A stretch of DNA of 64,000 nucleotides, from positions 1 to 64,000 of the forward strand of contig CALUSI010000005.1 of NCBI GenBank assembly GCA_944323395.1, given 5' to 3'. Under the pieces are notes generated by a model. The model made no database searches, had not been told where the DNA came from, and saw only the letters and a program-made list of their open reading frames with translations. How positions within the stretch are numbered: position 1 is the stretch's first letter; every line of letters begins with the position of its first letter. The translations under genes were made by a program, and so were the position numbers. Of the stretch, positions 35,463 through 44,823 are shown one piece after another. The DNA comes from Candidatus Gastranaerophilales bacterium (GTDB lineage Bacteria > Cyanobacteriota > Vampirovibrionia > Gastranaerophilales > Gastranaerophilaceae).

Positions 35463-36560
35463 CTAATTTATTATTATATATTTCTCTCCGTGTGTTTGAG
35501 AAATTACTCCATCCAATTCTAACTTTGTTAATATTACCATTAAATCATTAATATTCAAGTTTGTTTTTGTTACTATTTCATCCATTGTTAAGGAGTCTTT
35601 TCTCAAAATATCATATATTAGTTTCTCTTCTTCTGAAAAGTTGTAAGTTTTTTCTTCTTTTGGGGGAATATTCGTTTTAAATTCCCAATTTAAAGCATCA
35701 AGAATATCTTGAGTGTTTGTTATTAAGGTAGCTCCCGTTTTTAATAAAGAATAGATACCTTCTGTGTTTGGATTTGATATTAATCCTGGAATACACATAA
35801 GTTCTTTACCTTGTTCTAATGCAAGTTTTCCTGTAATCATTGCACCGGACTTCATTGCAGCTTCAGCAATTAAAACACCTTTTGAAAGCCCTGATACTAT
35901 CCTGTTTCTAACAGGGAAATGCCAGCTTATTGCATCTGTATCCGGCCAATATTCTGTTATTACAGCTCCATTCCCGTCTATTATTTTGTTAAATAATTCA
36001 ACATTGGATTTTGGGTATAATTTATCAAATCCTCCGCCAATTACTGCTATTGTCTTTATATTGTTTTCTATTGCTGTTTTATGAGCAACTGTATCAATTC
36101 CTTCGGCAAGTCCTGATACTATGCATATATCTGTATTTGCAAATCCAGATAATATATTTCTCAATGTATTTTTAGAATTTTCACTTGCTTTTCTTGAACC
36201 GACAACAGCAAGTGTTCTTTCCATATTGCATATATCTATATTTCCAAGTAAGAATAACCCTGTTGGAGGATTATCTATATGTTTTAACATATATGGATAT
36301 CTGACGTCCTCTGGGTGAATAAAATCGATATCTCTTTCTTTGATATAATCCATACATTCTTGAGGAGTTATGTTCTTTCGCTCTTCAATAAAAGCTTCAA
36401 TTTGTCTTTTTTGAATACCTTCTATTTTATATAACTCATTATCGTGTGCATTCCAAGCCAGATCAATTGAGCCGAAATAACTATATAACTTATTAACAAA
36501 AGCAGATGAAGTTTTTGTTAAGCGCGCAAAACTATACCAATATTTCTCTTTATTATCCAT
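35463..36560 (-). CDS. dprA: DNA-processing protein DprA (Smf)
   Basis: Loads RecA on incoming single-stranded DNA in natural transformation and is also kept in non-competent bacteria. Rossmann-like fold: VGSRKAS, IVSGLAEGIDTVAHK, AVIGGGFDKLYPKSN, FPVRNRIVSGLS, AMKSGAMITGKLALEQG, then a C-terminal winged helix (SLTMDEIVTKTNLNINDLM). 365 residues. The ATG at 36560 is chosen over a TTG three codons earlier; neither has a clear ribosome site. First gene of the dprA-topA-aroE unit. Confidence 0.94.
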   Translation of the reverse strand: MDNKEKYWYSFARLTKTSSAFVNKLYSYFGSIDLAWNAHDNELYKIEGIQKRQIEAFIEERKNITPQECMDYIKERDIDFIHPEDVRYPYMLKHIDNPPTGLFLLGNIDICNMERTLAVVGSRKASENSKNTLRNILSGFANTDICIVSGLAEGIDTVAHKTAIENNIKTIAVIGGGFDKLYPKSNVELFNKIIDGNGAVITEYWPDTDAISWHFPVRNRIVSGLSKGVLIAEAAMKSGAMITGKLALEQGKELMCIPGLISNPNTEGIYSLLKTGATLITNTQDILDALNWEFKTNIPPKEEKTYNFSEEEKLIYDILRKDSLTMDEIVTKTNLNINDLMVILTKLELDGVISQTHGEKYIIIN

Positions 36561-36609
36561 AAATAACAAATATCATATAAAATTAGTCAAGTCCAGTTAT
36601 ATATAAAAA

Positions 36610-36852
36610 TTAAGCTATACAACTTCCGTTTTCTAATAAACTTTCGTATTGTGTTTTATAATATGCAGCTATACGACAAGCTAAATCATATTTTTGTTCC
36701 ATAGTTGACATATCATCTTGAACAAAAGAATCAGCTTCATTTACAGGAGTCGTATTTTCAACTTGAGGAGACTTCTGTCTTGCAAATTCAACTTTATTAA
36801 CAGGCTGACAACAATAAGCTGACATAGCTGACGTAATTGCTTGAATTTTCAT
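36610..36852 (-). CDS. Small protein of unknown function
   Basis: 80 residues from the ATG at 36852, which has an AAGGGAG ribosome site; a longer in-frame reading lacks one. The sequence is MKIQAITSAMSAYCCQP, a polar linker with VEFARQ, then a C-terminal helix (MEQKYDLACRIAAYYKTQYESLL in parts). No signal peptide or membrane helix. The start 'MKIQ...I...VxF' resembles the N-termini of the PHP-like and GH13-like proteins in this window. Not recognised. Confidence 0.6.
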   Translation of the reverse strand: MKIQAITSAMSAYCCQPVNKVEFARQKSPQVENTTPVNEADSFVQDDMSTMEQKYDLACRIAAYYKTQYESLLENGSCIA

Positions 36853-36940
36853 GACATCTCCCTTCACATACATAACATGCCAAAATCTTATCATAACCAA
36901 ATTTTATTTGCAACTGTTAGACTGGGCAATCTGTTATGTA

Positions 36941-38674
36941 TTATGAGTTAACCAGAAAATCGGCAAGTGGTGTTTCTATCATACCATTTAATGCCTTGTC
37001 AATTTCTTTTAACTTTATAGATACATTTTCTATATCTTCACTCCAATGAAAATAATCAAATATGAATTTTTCGCCTTTTGAAAAATCTTGTGACAATTGA
37101 ACTTCAATGATTTCAGTTAGCATTTTTCTTGCGGTCGGAATCATTTTATCAATATCTATATTTATTATTCCGTCATTATTTACAGACATTGCACCTTCTT
37201 TTATAAAGAAATATGCTTGCATAACTGTTCGTACTCTATGTGCTTGGGATAATTCCGGTTTTGCTTTTAGAAAACAATTTGCACCAAAAGTAACTAAAAT
37301 TTGTTTCTTTTCTTCTTCTGTATATACACCTGCTTGGGTTAGGCAATCTAATAATGCAAGTGATCCCATATCTGCTTTATTTTCTTCAATTATGTTTTTG
37401 TATTTTCCAAGTGCTTCAGTTCCTTCTTTTGGTCCAAGTGAATGTACATTTTCGTGACCAATTGTGAACCAGTGATCAGCTTCAGGATTGTAATATTTAT
37501 GTAAGTCTTTATTTAAAGTTGCATCAAGTCTTTTTTTTCTTCGTTCTAATGCTTCAGGGGAATTACTTGTTCTTACTTGTCTGTGATATACATTTCTTCT
37601 TCCGCCGCCTATTGTTAATGATAATTTATCATTGTTTGGTAGATTTTGCGCAATAGTAATCCCGCCTCTGTAAGAGCCTTCATCTCCTCTTAAAGAGACG
37701 ATATCAACATCAACCATTGTTTGCAAATTATCTTCTTTTGAAGATATATTTTGTTCATATTTCTCTTTAAGCGGCATATTTTCCGCCATTAATGGCAAGT
37801 ATTCTTTTACTTTTAATAAATCTTCCGTTCCTTTTTTATTGACTATTCCGACTCTTATTCCTATTGAATCTTTACTTATTGGCGTAATGTTATTTACTTT
37901 CAAAAGTTCTTTTAGCTCTTCGTCTTCTATTACGCTTCCTGTTAACATATCAGCATATTGTTCACGAGAAATTGTAAATTCAAGAGGAGTATCCTGCAAC
38001 ATTGCCCATTTTTTATCTGCCTGTGCATCCAGCATTGGATTATTTTCTTTTAATGCTTTTGCTTGTAATATTAAATATTCATTAAAGTCTTTATTTGTAG
38101 AATATTTTGCTGCTTCTTCAAGTTCATTTGCTATTAAATTAAATTCTTCTTTGAATGCTTCTGTATAATCATGGGCTTTGAGTTTTGCGCCATCCCTTTT
38201 TACTATTGTTCTTTGATTAAGTATTTTTTCAACTTCTTCCTTTTCACCATTTTTTAGCATTGTTTTTAATATATTATGAAGTTCTTCTTTTGATAAATCA
38301 GAAGGATAAAAAGCCTTTCCATCAAGCTCTTTTGCCTCTTTCAACAATATAACTTTTTTTGATTCGGAATCTATTCCGATTATCCCAAGTTGCGCATCAA
38401 ATAATATTTTTGTTAGTTCGGCAGTTTTATTTCCATTCTTTATTTCTTGTTCTAAAAAATTTAAAAAGGGGATATTTAATTCATTGTCTTGTTTCATATA
38501 TACAAAATTTGCAGGGTTTGCTGCTTTAACCAAATGCTTTAAAGCTTTTTTATCTCCTTCATCCAGTTTTGCATATTCATCTGCATCTTTTGCCAGCATC
38601 GGTTTTCTTATTAGATATTCTTTATTTGTTCTTTTTTCAAGTTCTTCTAGTGACAAATTAAACTCAAATTTCAT
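36941..38674 (-). CDS. Dipeptidyl-peptidase III (M49)-like zinc peptidase
   Basis: 577 residues. HENVH (407-411) in TIGHENVHSLGP gives an HExxH zinc site and EENKAD (430-435) matches the second M49 element (EExxAD/E), which supplies the third ligand and a structural acid. Upstream segments AQNLPNNDKL and GGGRRNVYHRQ also fit the family. M49 enzymes remove dipeptides from the N-terminus of short peptides. No signal peptide, so it is probably cytoplasmic. GGGAG ribosome site. Single gene between two uncharacterised genes on the same strand. Family by motif; true DPP activity not certain. Confidence 0.75.
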   Translation of the reverse strand: MKFEFNLSLEELEKRTNKEYLIRKPMLAKDADEYAKLDEGDKKALKHLVKAANPANFVYMKQDNELNIPFLNFLEQEIKNGNKTAELTKILFDAQLGIIGIDSESKKVILLKEAKELDGKAFYPSDLSKEELHNILKTMLKNGEKEEVEKILNQRTIVKRDGAKLKAHDYTEAFKEEFNLIANELEEAAKYSTNKDFNEYLILQAKALKENNPMLDAQADKKWAMLQDTPLEFTISREQYADMLTGSVIEDEELKELLKVNNITPISKDSIGIRVGIVNKKGTEDLLKVKEYLPLMAENMPLKEKYEQNISSKEDNLQTMVDVDIVSLRGDEGSYRGGITIAQNLPNNDKLSLTIGGGRRNVYHRQVRTSNSPEALERRKKRLDATLNKDLHKYYNPEADHWFTIGHENVHSLGPKEGTEALGKYKNIIEENKADMGSLALLDCLTQAGVYTEEEKKQILVTFGANCFLKAKPELSQAHRVRTVMQAYFFIKEGAMSVNNDGIINIDIDKMIPTARKMLTEIIEVQLSQDFSKGEKFIFDYFHWSEDIENVSIKLKEIDKALNGMIETPLADFLVNS

Positions 38675-38743
38675 AATTATTATCTCCCTATGAAATTTAG
38701 TATATTTTATTTTATAAATCCAAACAATAATCTATATATACTA

Positions 38744-40555
38744 TTATTGTTGAAGAATAACATCCGGAACTTCGTAATAATGACAGCTTGGGCATTTTTC
38801 TTTTGCATAATAGTAACCTTCTACATTTGGAAAGCGTGATTTATAATTTGCTATTACTTTTGAACCTTGTTTTGGTTTCTTTATGCAATATACATAGGCA
38901 CTATCATTTTCATATTGTGATACTGGTTTTATTTTTATAAATTTTGAATCCTTATATTGTACTAATACAGGGATTTGTGTATTCGTTGCTGAGTCAGTAA
39001 TTTTATTATTTGTCCAATATCCGATATTTGTATTTATTGCTCCTATCGTTTTTATTATTCCATTCAATTCAGGAATATTGGGTAATCGTCCTCCGTTAGC
39101 GTAGCAGTATGAGTCTTTTTCATATTTTGTCTTTATAACTGGTGTTGTATTTATCAATTCAAAAGCAGGTGAACAAAAGCTTTGTTTCCATATTTGTTGT
39201 TCTTGATAAAGTGATAAGTTGTCATATTCTGTAAAAGGGTAAGCACATAATCTTATGTTATTAGTGTTCTCTCTTATTGTTGCTGTAAATGTAAAATCAT
39301 TAGCTTCATATTCCTTTTTAATTGAAATATTGGGATCGTATTTATAACCTTTCTTTAAAAGTTCATAGAAAACCTCATTAGATACTTCTTTTACGCTAAA
39401 ATTAACGTGTTTCTTTTCTTTAATAACTGGTTGTTCATTCTTAGTAGAAGGTATAACTTTCTTTTCTTTTTTTTCGATTCCAACAACATTTTTTAAATTA
39501 TCAAAATCGAAAGGTTTTTCAACCATAGATTTGATAGTTTCTTGTGTTTCTTTTTGCACATTCCTATAAAAATAACTTTTATTTTTAAATCCATAATTAT
39601 CGTTGCTTCTTGCAATACAATATAGTAATGGTGTAACATTTTCAGGTTTTCTTATAATTTCATAAGACATATTTTTATAATGTAGAACAAGGTCGTGTTT
39701 TCCGTCCTTATGATTTATCCAATAATATTTTTCTCCAAAAGTATCAAATTTATTAAAAACTATAAAATAAGCTTCAAGATAATTTGGCATTCTTGCATCA
39801 ATTGCATTGCAGAATATTTTTGCTGATTTAACGTCTGAATAAGGGAAAGCTTCTGCTGTATAATCAAAAGGTACTTCTGCTGTATTTATTGACATTTTCT
39901 TTTGTGAATATGAATTTATATCATTTGATATTTTTAGAAAATCAGTTGAATAGCTAATTGTTAATCTGGCGCTTTTATATTTATTTTGTGATTCAAAGTT
40001 ATTTTGTTTTATAAAAGTATTCAATCCGTTATATGTAGAAAATAAAATAAAACATATTAGAAAAAATATTATAAGAGAATTAGATTTTCTTTTCCCTTTC
40101 TGTTGGATACTAATACTTGGTATAATGATTGCAGGTGTCGCAAAATACATAAATACAATCAGTATTATTGATGGGAATAACATTGATATTGTACTCATAA
40201 AGAACATAAATATAAATGTTAGATTAGCAGCTTCTTTATTGACAGTAATAAGCAATAGTGTGCTCGCAACCAAAACTAGAAATAAAAATACAAAAAATGT
40301 CACAATACACATTGGATAGTTAATATAAAAGGCTTCTTTTTTTAATTCTAATATATTTTTTTTAATTTTAGACGAAAGTAATAATAAATATATAAAGAAA
40401 ATATAGATGTCTGCATAAGTACTTAAAATTGTAAATTTATCTTTTGATGATTCGAAAAAAAAGAATATTAATAAATTTGAAATTACAATCAATATTGTAA
40501 TTAGTACGTTAAGTTTTAATAGTTCTTTTGTTGTTTTTAAATTATTTCTTTTCAT
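38744..40555 (-). CDS. Polytopic membrane protein with two DUF1566/Lcl-like extracytoplasmic domains
   Basis: 603 residues. About five membrane helices fill residues 10-185. Two related soluble units follow: the first around 245-335 (CNAIDARMPNYLEAYFI, YYWINHKDG, PLLYCIAR) and the second around 490-585 (CYANGGRLPNIPEL, GYWTNNK, AYVYCIKK). The pattern Cys, GRLPxxxEL, YWT, Cys is that of DUF1566/Lcl-type domains, which are C-type-lectin/FGE-like folds of surface proteins. A disulfide between the two Cys is likely. A terminal CPSCHYY follows. The ribosome site is weak. Function unknown; adhesion or sensing are possibilities only. Confidence 0.65.
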   Translation of the reverse strand: MKRNNLKTTKELLKLNVLITILIVISNLLIFFFFESSKDKFTILSTYADIYIFFIYLLLLSSKIKKNILELKKEAFYINYPMCIVTFFVFLFLVLVASTLLLITVNKEAANLTFIFMFFMSTISMLFPSIILIVFMYFATPAIIIPSISIQQKGKRKSNSLIIFFLICFILFSTYNGLNTFIKQNNFESQNKYKSARLTISYSTDFLKISNDINSYSQKKMSINTAEVPFDYTAEAFPYSDVKSAKIFCNAIDARMPNYLEAYFIVFNKFDTFGEKYYWINHKDGKHDLVLHYKNMSYEIIRKPENVTPLLYCIARSNDNYGFKNKSYFYRNVQKETQETIKSMVEKPFDFDNLKNVVGIEKKEKKVIPSTKNEQPVIKEKKHVNFSVKEVSNEVFYELLKKGYKYDPNISIKKEYEANDFTFTATIRENTNNIRLCAYPFTEYDNLSLYQEQQIWKQSFCSPAFELINTTPVIKTKYEKDSYCYANGGRLPNIPELNGIIKTIGAINTNIGYWTNNKITDSATNTQIPVLVQYKDSKFIKIKPVSQYENDSAYVYCIKKPKQGSKVIANYKSRFPNVEGYYYAKEKCPSCHYYEVPDVILQQ

Positions 40556-40666
40556 ATTAATCTCTTATTTTATTTGTTTTAATATTTTAATTATACAAAT
40601 TTTTTTATTTTTTTTATTCGTATTCTTATTGTATAATTATTATAGTTATCTAAGGAAGGTTTTAAA

Positions 40667-41650
40667 GTGGAAATTATACAAAAGTCAACAATGATTGAAC
40701 TTGCAAAAGAGGTTTTTCAAATTGAGGCTGATTCGATCTTAAAGTTACAGGATAGAGTCGGAGAAAACTTGGAAAAAGCTCTTTCCGTGATTATAAATTC
40801 TAAAGGACGTGTAATAGTAACCGGTATGGGAAAATCAGGGCATATTGGAAGAAAAATCGCGGCAACACTTTCGTCAACTGGAACGCCTGCATATTATCTT
40901 CATCCTGCAGAAAGTACTCATGGGGATTCCGGTATTATAACCAGAGAAGATGTTGTTATTGCTATTTCAAATAGTGGTGAAACAACTGAGTTGTTAAATT
41001 TGTTGCCGCTTATCAAAAGATTTGAAGTTCCATTAATCGTTTTTGCTGGAAACCAAAATTCCACTTTAGGAAAGTGTGCTGATATATATTTTGATATTTC
41101 TGTTGAAAAAGAGGCTTGTCCATTAGGAAAAGCACCAACGGCAAGCACAACTGCAACTTTAGCGATGGGAGATGCTTTGGCAATTTGTTTATTAAAGAAA
41201 AGAGGATTTTCAACAGAAGATTTTCTTTTGTATCATCCATCTGGAGCCTTGGGCAAAGGCGTTCTATATGTTGTTGGCGATTTGATGTTAAAAGATAAAG
41301 CATTACTTCCTATTGCTCATGAAAATGATACTTTCCTTGAAACTGTTGATTTGATTTCAAAGAAAAGGCTTGGTTGTGCATTAATTACTAATACAGAAGG
41401 AAAATTAACTGGTCTTTTGACTGATGGTGATATCAGACGAATATTATTAAGATATCCAGATGTTTCAGTCTTATCAAATAAAGAAGTCATGACTGTTAAT
41501 CCTAAAACTATTTCCTCTGATGATATGGCAACAAAAGCATTAGCGTATATGGAAAAATATTCCATTACTTCTTTAGCTGTTTGTGATGAGAATTTAAAAC
41601 CGATTGGTATAATTCATATTCATGATTTATTAAGAGCGGGAGTTGCATAA
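40667..41650 (+). CDS. kdsD: Arabinose-5-phosphate isomerase
   Basis: Converts ribulose 5-phosphate to arabinose 5-phosphate, first step of Kdo synthesis for lipopolysaccharide. SIS domain (VTGMGKSGHIGRKIAATLSSTGTPA in parts, residues 45-69; HPAESTHGDSG) plus two CBS repeats in the C-terminal third. 327 residues. Start is GTG with a double AAGGAAGGT site; a TATAAT box lies at 40632-40637. The next gene starts in its stop codon. Evidence that this is a diderm. Confidence 0.95.
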   Translation: MEIIQKSTMIELAKEVFQIEADSILKLQDRVGENLEKALSVIINSKGRVIVTGMGKSGHIGRKIAATLSSTGTPAYYLHPAESTHGDSGIITREDVVIAISNSGETTELLNLLPLIKRFEVPLIVFAGNQNSTLGKCADIYFDISVEKEACPLGKAPTASTTATLAMGDALAICLLKKRGFSTEDFLLYHPSGALGKGVLYVVGDLMLKDKALLPIAHENDTFLETVDLISKKRLGCALITNTEGKLTGLLTDGDIRRILLRYPDVSVLSNKEVMTVNPKTISSDDMATKALAYMEKYSITSLAVCDENLKPIGIIHIHDLLRAGVA

Positions 41651-42150
41651 TGTTTAATATTGATTTGAGAAGTAAAGCATTGAAGATAAAATTGGTTGTA
41701 TTTGATGTTGATGGTGTTATGACTGATGGAAGTATAACATATGATGAAAATGGCGTTGAATATAAAACTTTTAATGCAAAAGATGGTCAAGGTATAGTTA
41801 ATTTGACTAAATCGGGTATTAAAACAGCAATAATTACTGCACGAGAAAATAATACCGTAAAACATCGTTTCGAGAATTTGGGAATGACAAAACTTTATAT
41901 GGGTCAGAAAAATAAACTTAATGCATTAAATGAAATGTTAGAGGAATATAATTTAGATTTTTCTGAAGTTGCATATATGGGTGATGATTTACCTGATTTA
42001 TGTGTATTAAAAGAAGTTGGATTGGCTAGTTGTCCAAATGATGCAGTACAAGAAGTAAAAAATGTTTGCCATTTTATATCTTCAAAACGTGGCGGCAGAG
42101 GTGCTGTTAGAGAACTTACCGATTTGATTTACAAAACACAAATAAAATAG
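41650..42150 (+). CDS. kdsC: 3-deoxy-D-manno-octulosonate 8-phosphate phosphatase
   Basis: HAD phosphatase that removes phosphate from Kdo 8-phosphate. Nucleophile and acid Asp19 and Asp21 in VVFDVDGVMTDG, then KDGQGI, ITAREN, MGDDLPDL and the GRGAVRELTDLI C-terminus. 166 residues, typical tetrameric KdsC. Overlaps kdsD by one base (TAATG), so translation is coupled. kdsA and kdsB are not in this window. Confidence 0.95.
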   Translation: MFNIDLRSKALKIKLVVFDVDGVMTDGSITYDENGVEYKTFNAKDGQGIVNLTKSGIKTAIITARENNTVKHRFENLGMTKLYMGQKNKLNALNEMLEEYNLDFSEVAYMGDDLPDLCVLKEVGLASCPNDAVQEVKNVCHFISSKRGGRGAVRELTDLIYKTQIK

Positions 42151-42171
42151 GTTAAGTTTAACGTTTATATT

Positions 42172-42939
42172 TTATTTACTGTTTAAATCATAAAGAATTT
42201 TCATGCCTTGTAATGTTAAGTCAGGATTAATATAGTCGAATTTTCTTTTCAGGTATTTACTTATTACAGAGGAATAACCTCCTGTTGCAATTATTGTTGT
42301 TTTATAACCCAGCTCTTTTTCGCATTCTTCAATAAGTCCGTCAATCATTGCAGAATGACCTCTTACAATACCTGATAACATAGCATCTATTGTGTTACGC
42401 CCAATAGCATGTTCAGGTGCTTCTATATTTAATTTGGGCAGTTTTGATGTTTTTGAACTTAAAGCATCCGCTTGAATTTTCATACCTGCTGTAATAATAC
42501 CGCCAATAAATTCATTATCTTTGTTAACTATATCAAAGGATGTAGCTGTTCCGAAATCAACAACAATTGCAGGTAACTTGTAAAGAATTGAAGCGGCGCA
42601 TGCATTCGCAATTCTGTCAGCACCAATTTGAGAACGGTTATCTGTTTTTAATGTTACATTAGTTGCTATTTTATGGGAAATAATTAGTGAATCTATACCC
42701 ATATATTTTTTTAATGCAGTTTCGATTCGTTCTGTTAATTGGACAACAACACTTGATATGACTGCACTTTTTACTTTAGTGTCGAGATTTGTTTCTCTTA
42801 ATAAATTTTTCAGAAAAACCCCATATTCATCTTCTGTTCTTGTGATTTCAGTTGACAATCTCCAAGAATGTACAATTTTGTCACCATCAAAAACACCAAG
42901 TGTAATATTTGTATTTCCAATATCAGCAGCTAATAACAT
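42172..42939 (-). CDS. coaX: Type III pantothenate kinase
   Basis: Phosphorylates pantothenate, first step of coenzyme A synthesis. ASKHA fold with DIGNTNITLGVF (6-17), GADRIANACAA, VDFGTATSFD and GGIITAGMKIQADALSSKTSKLP (in parts). 255 residues. AAAGG ribosome site. Convergent with kdsC and divergent from the PQ-loop-like gene. Confidence 0.96.
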   Translation of the reverse strand: MLLAADIGNTNITLGVFDGDKIVHSWRLSTEITRTEDEYGVFLKNLLRETNLDTKVKSAVISSVVVQLTERIETALKKYMGIDSLIISHKIATNVTLKTDNRSQIGADRIANACAASILYKLPAIVVDFGTATSFDIVNKDNEFIGGIITAGMKIQADALSSKTSKLPKLNIEAPEHAIGRNTIDAMLSGIVRGHSAMIDGLIEECEKELGYKTTIIATGGYSSVISKYLKRKFDYINPDLTLQGMKILYDLNSK

Positions 42940-43047
42940 TTCTCACCTTTTATATGTTAATGTTTATATTCTATCAAAAACATATGTAATTAAAATGCTG
43001 TTTTATGCTACAATTATTGTAAATGTACACTGGTTGGAGCTTTTAAT

Positions 43048-43350
43048 ATGTTAGATTTTTTAATTCAGAGTTTTCAGTTTAAGTCAATGAGCTTTTTTGA
43101 AGCAGGCATGCTAATATGTTTTGGCGCAAGTTGGCCATTTGCAGTAATGAAAACATATAAGTCAAAAAATGTTAAAGGTAAAAGCCGTTTGTTTTTAACA
43201 TTGATTATATTGGGCTATATTTGTGGAATTATTAATAAAATACTGAATTCTGTGGATATCGTTTTTTGGTTATATATTATAAACTTACTATTAGTAGGTA
43301 CTGATTTTGCATTCTGTTTAATGTACAGAAACAGAGAGGAACAAAAATAA
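43048..43350 (+). CDS. Small three-helix PQ-loop/SemiSWEET-like membrane protein
   Basis: 100 residues with three membrane helices (about 18-36, 49-66, 72-92). The first is followed by ASWPFAVMKTYKSKNVKGKS, which resembles the PQ-loop (here Pro-Phe rather than Pro-Gln) of SemiSWEET half-transporters; those act as dimers in sugar movement. The match is short, so transport is a guess. GGAG ribosome site 9 bases from ATG. First of a run of plus-strand envelope genes up to 46109. Confidence 0.6.
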   Translation: MLDFLIQSFQFKSMSFFEAGMLICFGASWPFAVMKTYKSKNVKGKSRLFLTLIILGYICGIINKILNSVDIVFWLYIINLLLVGTDFAFCLMYRNREEQK

Positions 43351-43352
43351 AA

Positions 43353-44342
43353 ATGAACAAACTAAATGGGTTATATATAATAGTTGTTTTTGTATTAATG
43401 TTGTCTTTTAACAACCAAGCATATGCTGTTTCTGCAATGCCGCAAAAAGATGCGAATATTAATGTGACTGTTAAAGAGACAGTTGATGATGACTTTGAAG
43501 AAACGGATATAATTAAAAGAGTAAGTCTAAGAGATAAGTTTAAACGTTCACCCGAAGCACAAATTAATAGTTTCTTTAAGAAATATAATAGGTATTCCTC
43601 AAAAAATAATATAGAAAAGTTAAAAGAATTATATTCAGATGACTATATAAATAATGACGGATTTAATAAAGAAACAATATTTAAAATGATGGAAATGGCA
43701 TCAGGTGCTTATAAAGATGTTTCTTATGTTACAGAAATTGAAAGTATTAAAGTTGAAGGAAATTATGCTGTTGTAAAAGCGCATGAATTAGCAACAGGTG
43801 AAACAATAAAGGTAATTGACAAATTACAAGATACAGGAACAATCTCTTCTGAAATATATTATACAGATTATCTAAAAAAAGAAGGTAATAAATGGAAAAT
43901 AGTTGCAAGTTATGTAAATTCAGAAAAGGTTGAGTTAAAGTACGGGGAAGCAAAAAATATGGTAGTTGATGTTGTTGCACCTCAAACAGTTCCTGCAGGT
44001 TCTGAGTATGAAGTTTCTATTACAACAAAAACGCCTGATGGTGTTTTTGCGGTAGGTTCTATAGTCAATGAATCAATTGTCTACCCACAAGTACAGGCAA
44101 AAGATGTTTTCAGAAGTATAAAGTCTGAAACTTTATCAAGAATTTTAACTGCAAATAAAGACCAAAATAATGAATATGCAACTGTCTCTATTGCAATAAC
44201 AAGAGCACAAGTACAACCGCCTTCATTAGTGTTAAATATGACAGGTATGGCTTTTGTTATGAAAAGAGTTAATGTTTTATCAATTAACAAAAATGTAAAT
44301 TTAGATAAGGAGAAAAATGATGTCAAGACAACAAAGAACTAA
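43353..44342 (+). CDS. Exported NTF2-like/DUF4440-type protein
   Basis: Signal peptide (about 1-26, ending QAYAV). Residues about 65-180 look like an NTF2/SnoaL-like cone fold (INSFFKKYNRYSSKNNIEKLKELYSDDY, then GNYAVVKAHELATGET and GNKWKIVASYVN; cited in parts). Residues 195-310 form a beta-rich domain of unknown type. No catalytic residues can be named. Two bases after the upstream gene, and its end overlaps the lspA start by 26 bases; ribosome site AGAGG is a long 12 bases from the ATG. Function unknown. Confidence 0.6.
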   Translation: MNKLNGLYIIVVFVLMLSFNNQAYAVSAMPQKDANINVTVKETVDDDFEETDIIKRVSLRDKFKRSPEAQINSFFKKYNRYSSKNNIEKLKELYSDDYINNDGFNKETIFKMMEMASGAYKDVSYVTEIESIKVEGNYAVVKAHELATGETIKVIDKLQDTGTISSEIYYTDYLKKEGNKWKIVASYVNSEKVELKYGEAKNMVVDVVAPQTVPAGSEYEVSITTKTPDGVFAVGSIVNESIVYPQVQAKDVFRSIKSETLSRILTANKDQNNEYATVSIAITRAQVQPPSLVLNMTGMAFVMKRVNVLSINKNVNLDKEKNDVKTTKN

Positions 44343-44814
44343 AGAGCCTTTGATTGATATTTTTACAATAGTGAAATATTTTATCTTGTGGATTTTATTC
44401 GCAATTGTTGCTTATGGCGTTAAAACAGTTGTAATGATGGCGTTAGAGGCTTCTCCGACCAAGCAGGTTGGTAATGGAATGTTGACTTTATATGAAGTAC
44501 ATAATACAGGTGCTGCATTTAATTTGTTTTCGAACCAGTCAGAGATGATTATTACTGCTTCCTTTATTGCTGTAGCATTAATTACCTTTATTGTTTTAAT
44601 TGCATCTGGTAAAATTACACAAACAGCAGTTTCTGCTATGGCTGCTTTAAGCGCAGGTATAACAATGAATATGCTTGAAAGAATTAATCAAGGCTATGTT
44701 ATTGATTATATTCATTGTAATTTTCTTGAAAATTTCCCTGTATTCAATGTTCCTGATATTATGATTGTTGTGGGTGCGATAGGGTTAATGCTTTCTTTAT
44801 TAACCAGAAGATAG
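44320..44814 (+). CDS. lspA: Lipoprotein signal peptidase (LspA) with an Asp-to-Glu change
   Basis: Cuts prolipoproteins after lipidation at the inner membrane. Four membrane helices, VHNTGAAFNLF, and FPVFNVPDIMI with the second catalytic Asp are present. The first catalytic site, normally GNxxDR, reads MNMLER, so Glu stands where Asp is expected (residue 121 counted from the ATG at 44317). Two ATGs are adjacent; the second (44320) is better spaced (7 bases) from AAGGAG. 164 residues, normal. Either a tolerated variant or an altered enzyme. Confidence 0.82.
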   Translation: MSRQQRTKEPLIDIFTIVKYFILWILFAIVAYGVKTVVMMALEASPTKQVGNGMLTLYEVHNTGAAFNLFSNQSEMIITASFIAVALITFIVLIASGKITQTAVSAMAALSAGITMNMLERINQGYVIDYIHCNFLENFPVFNVPDIMIVVGAIGLMLSLLTRR

Positions 44815-44823
44815 GTTTTGATA

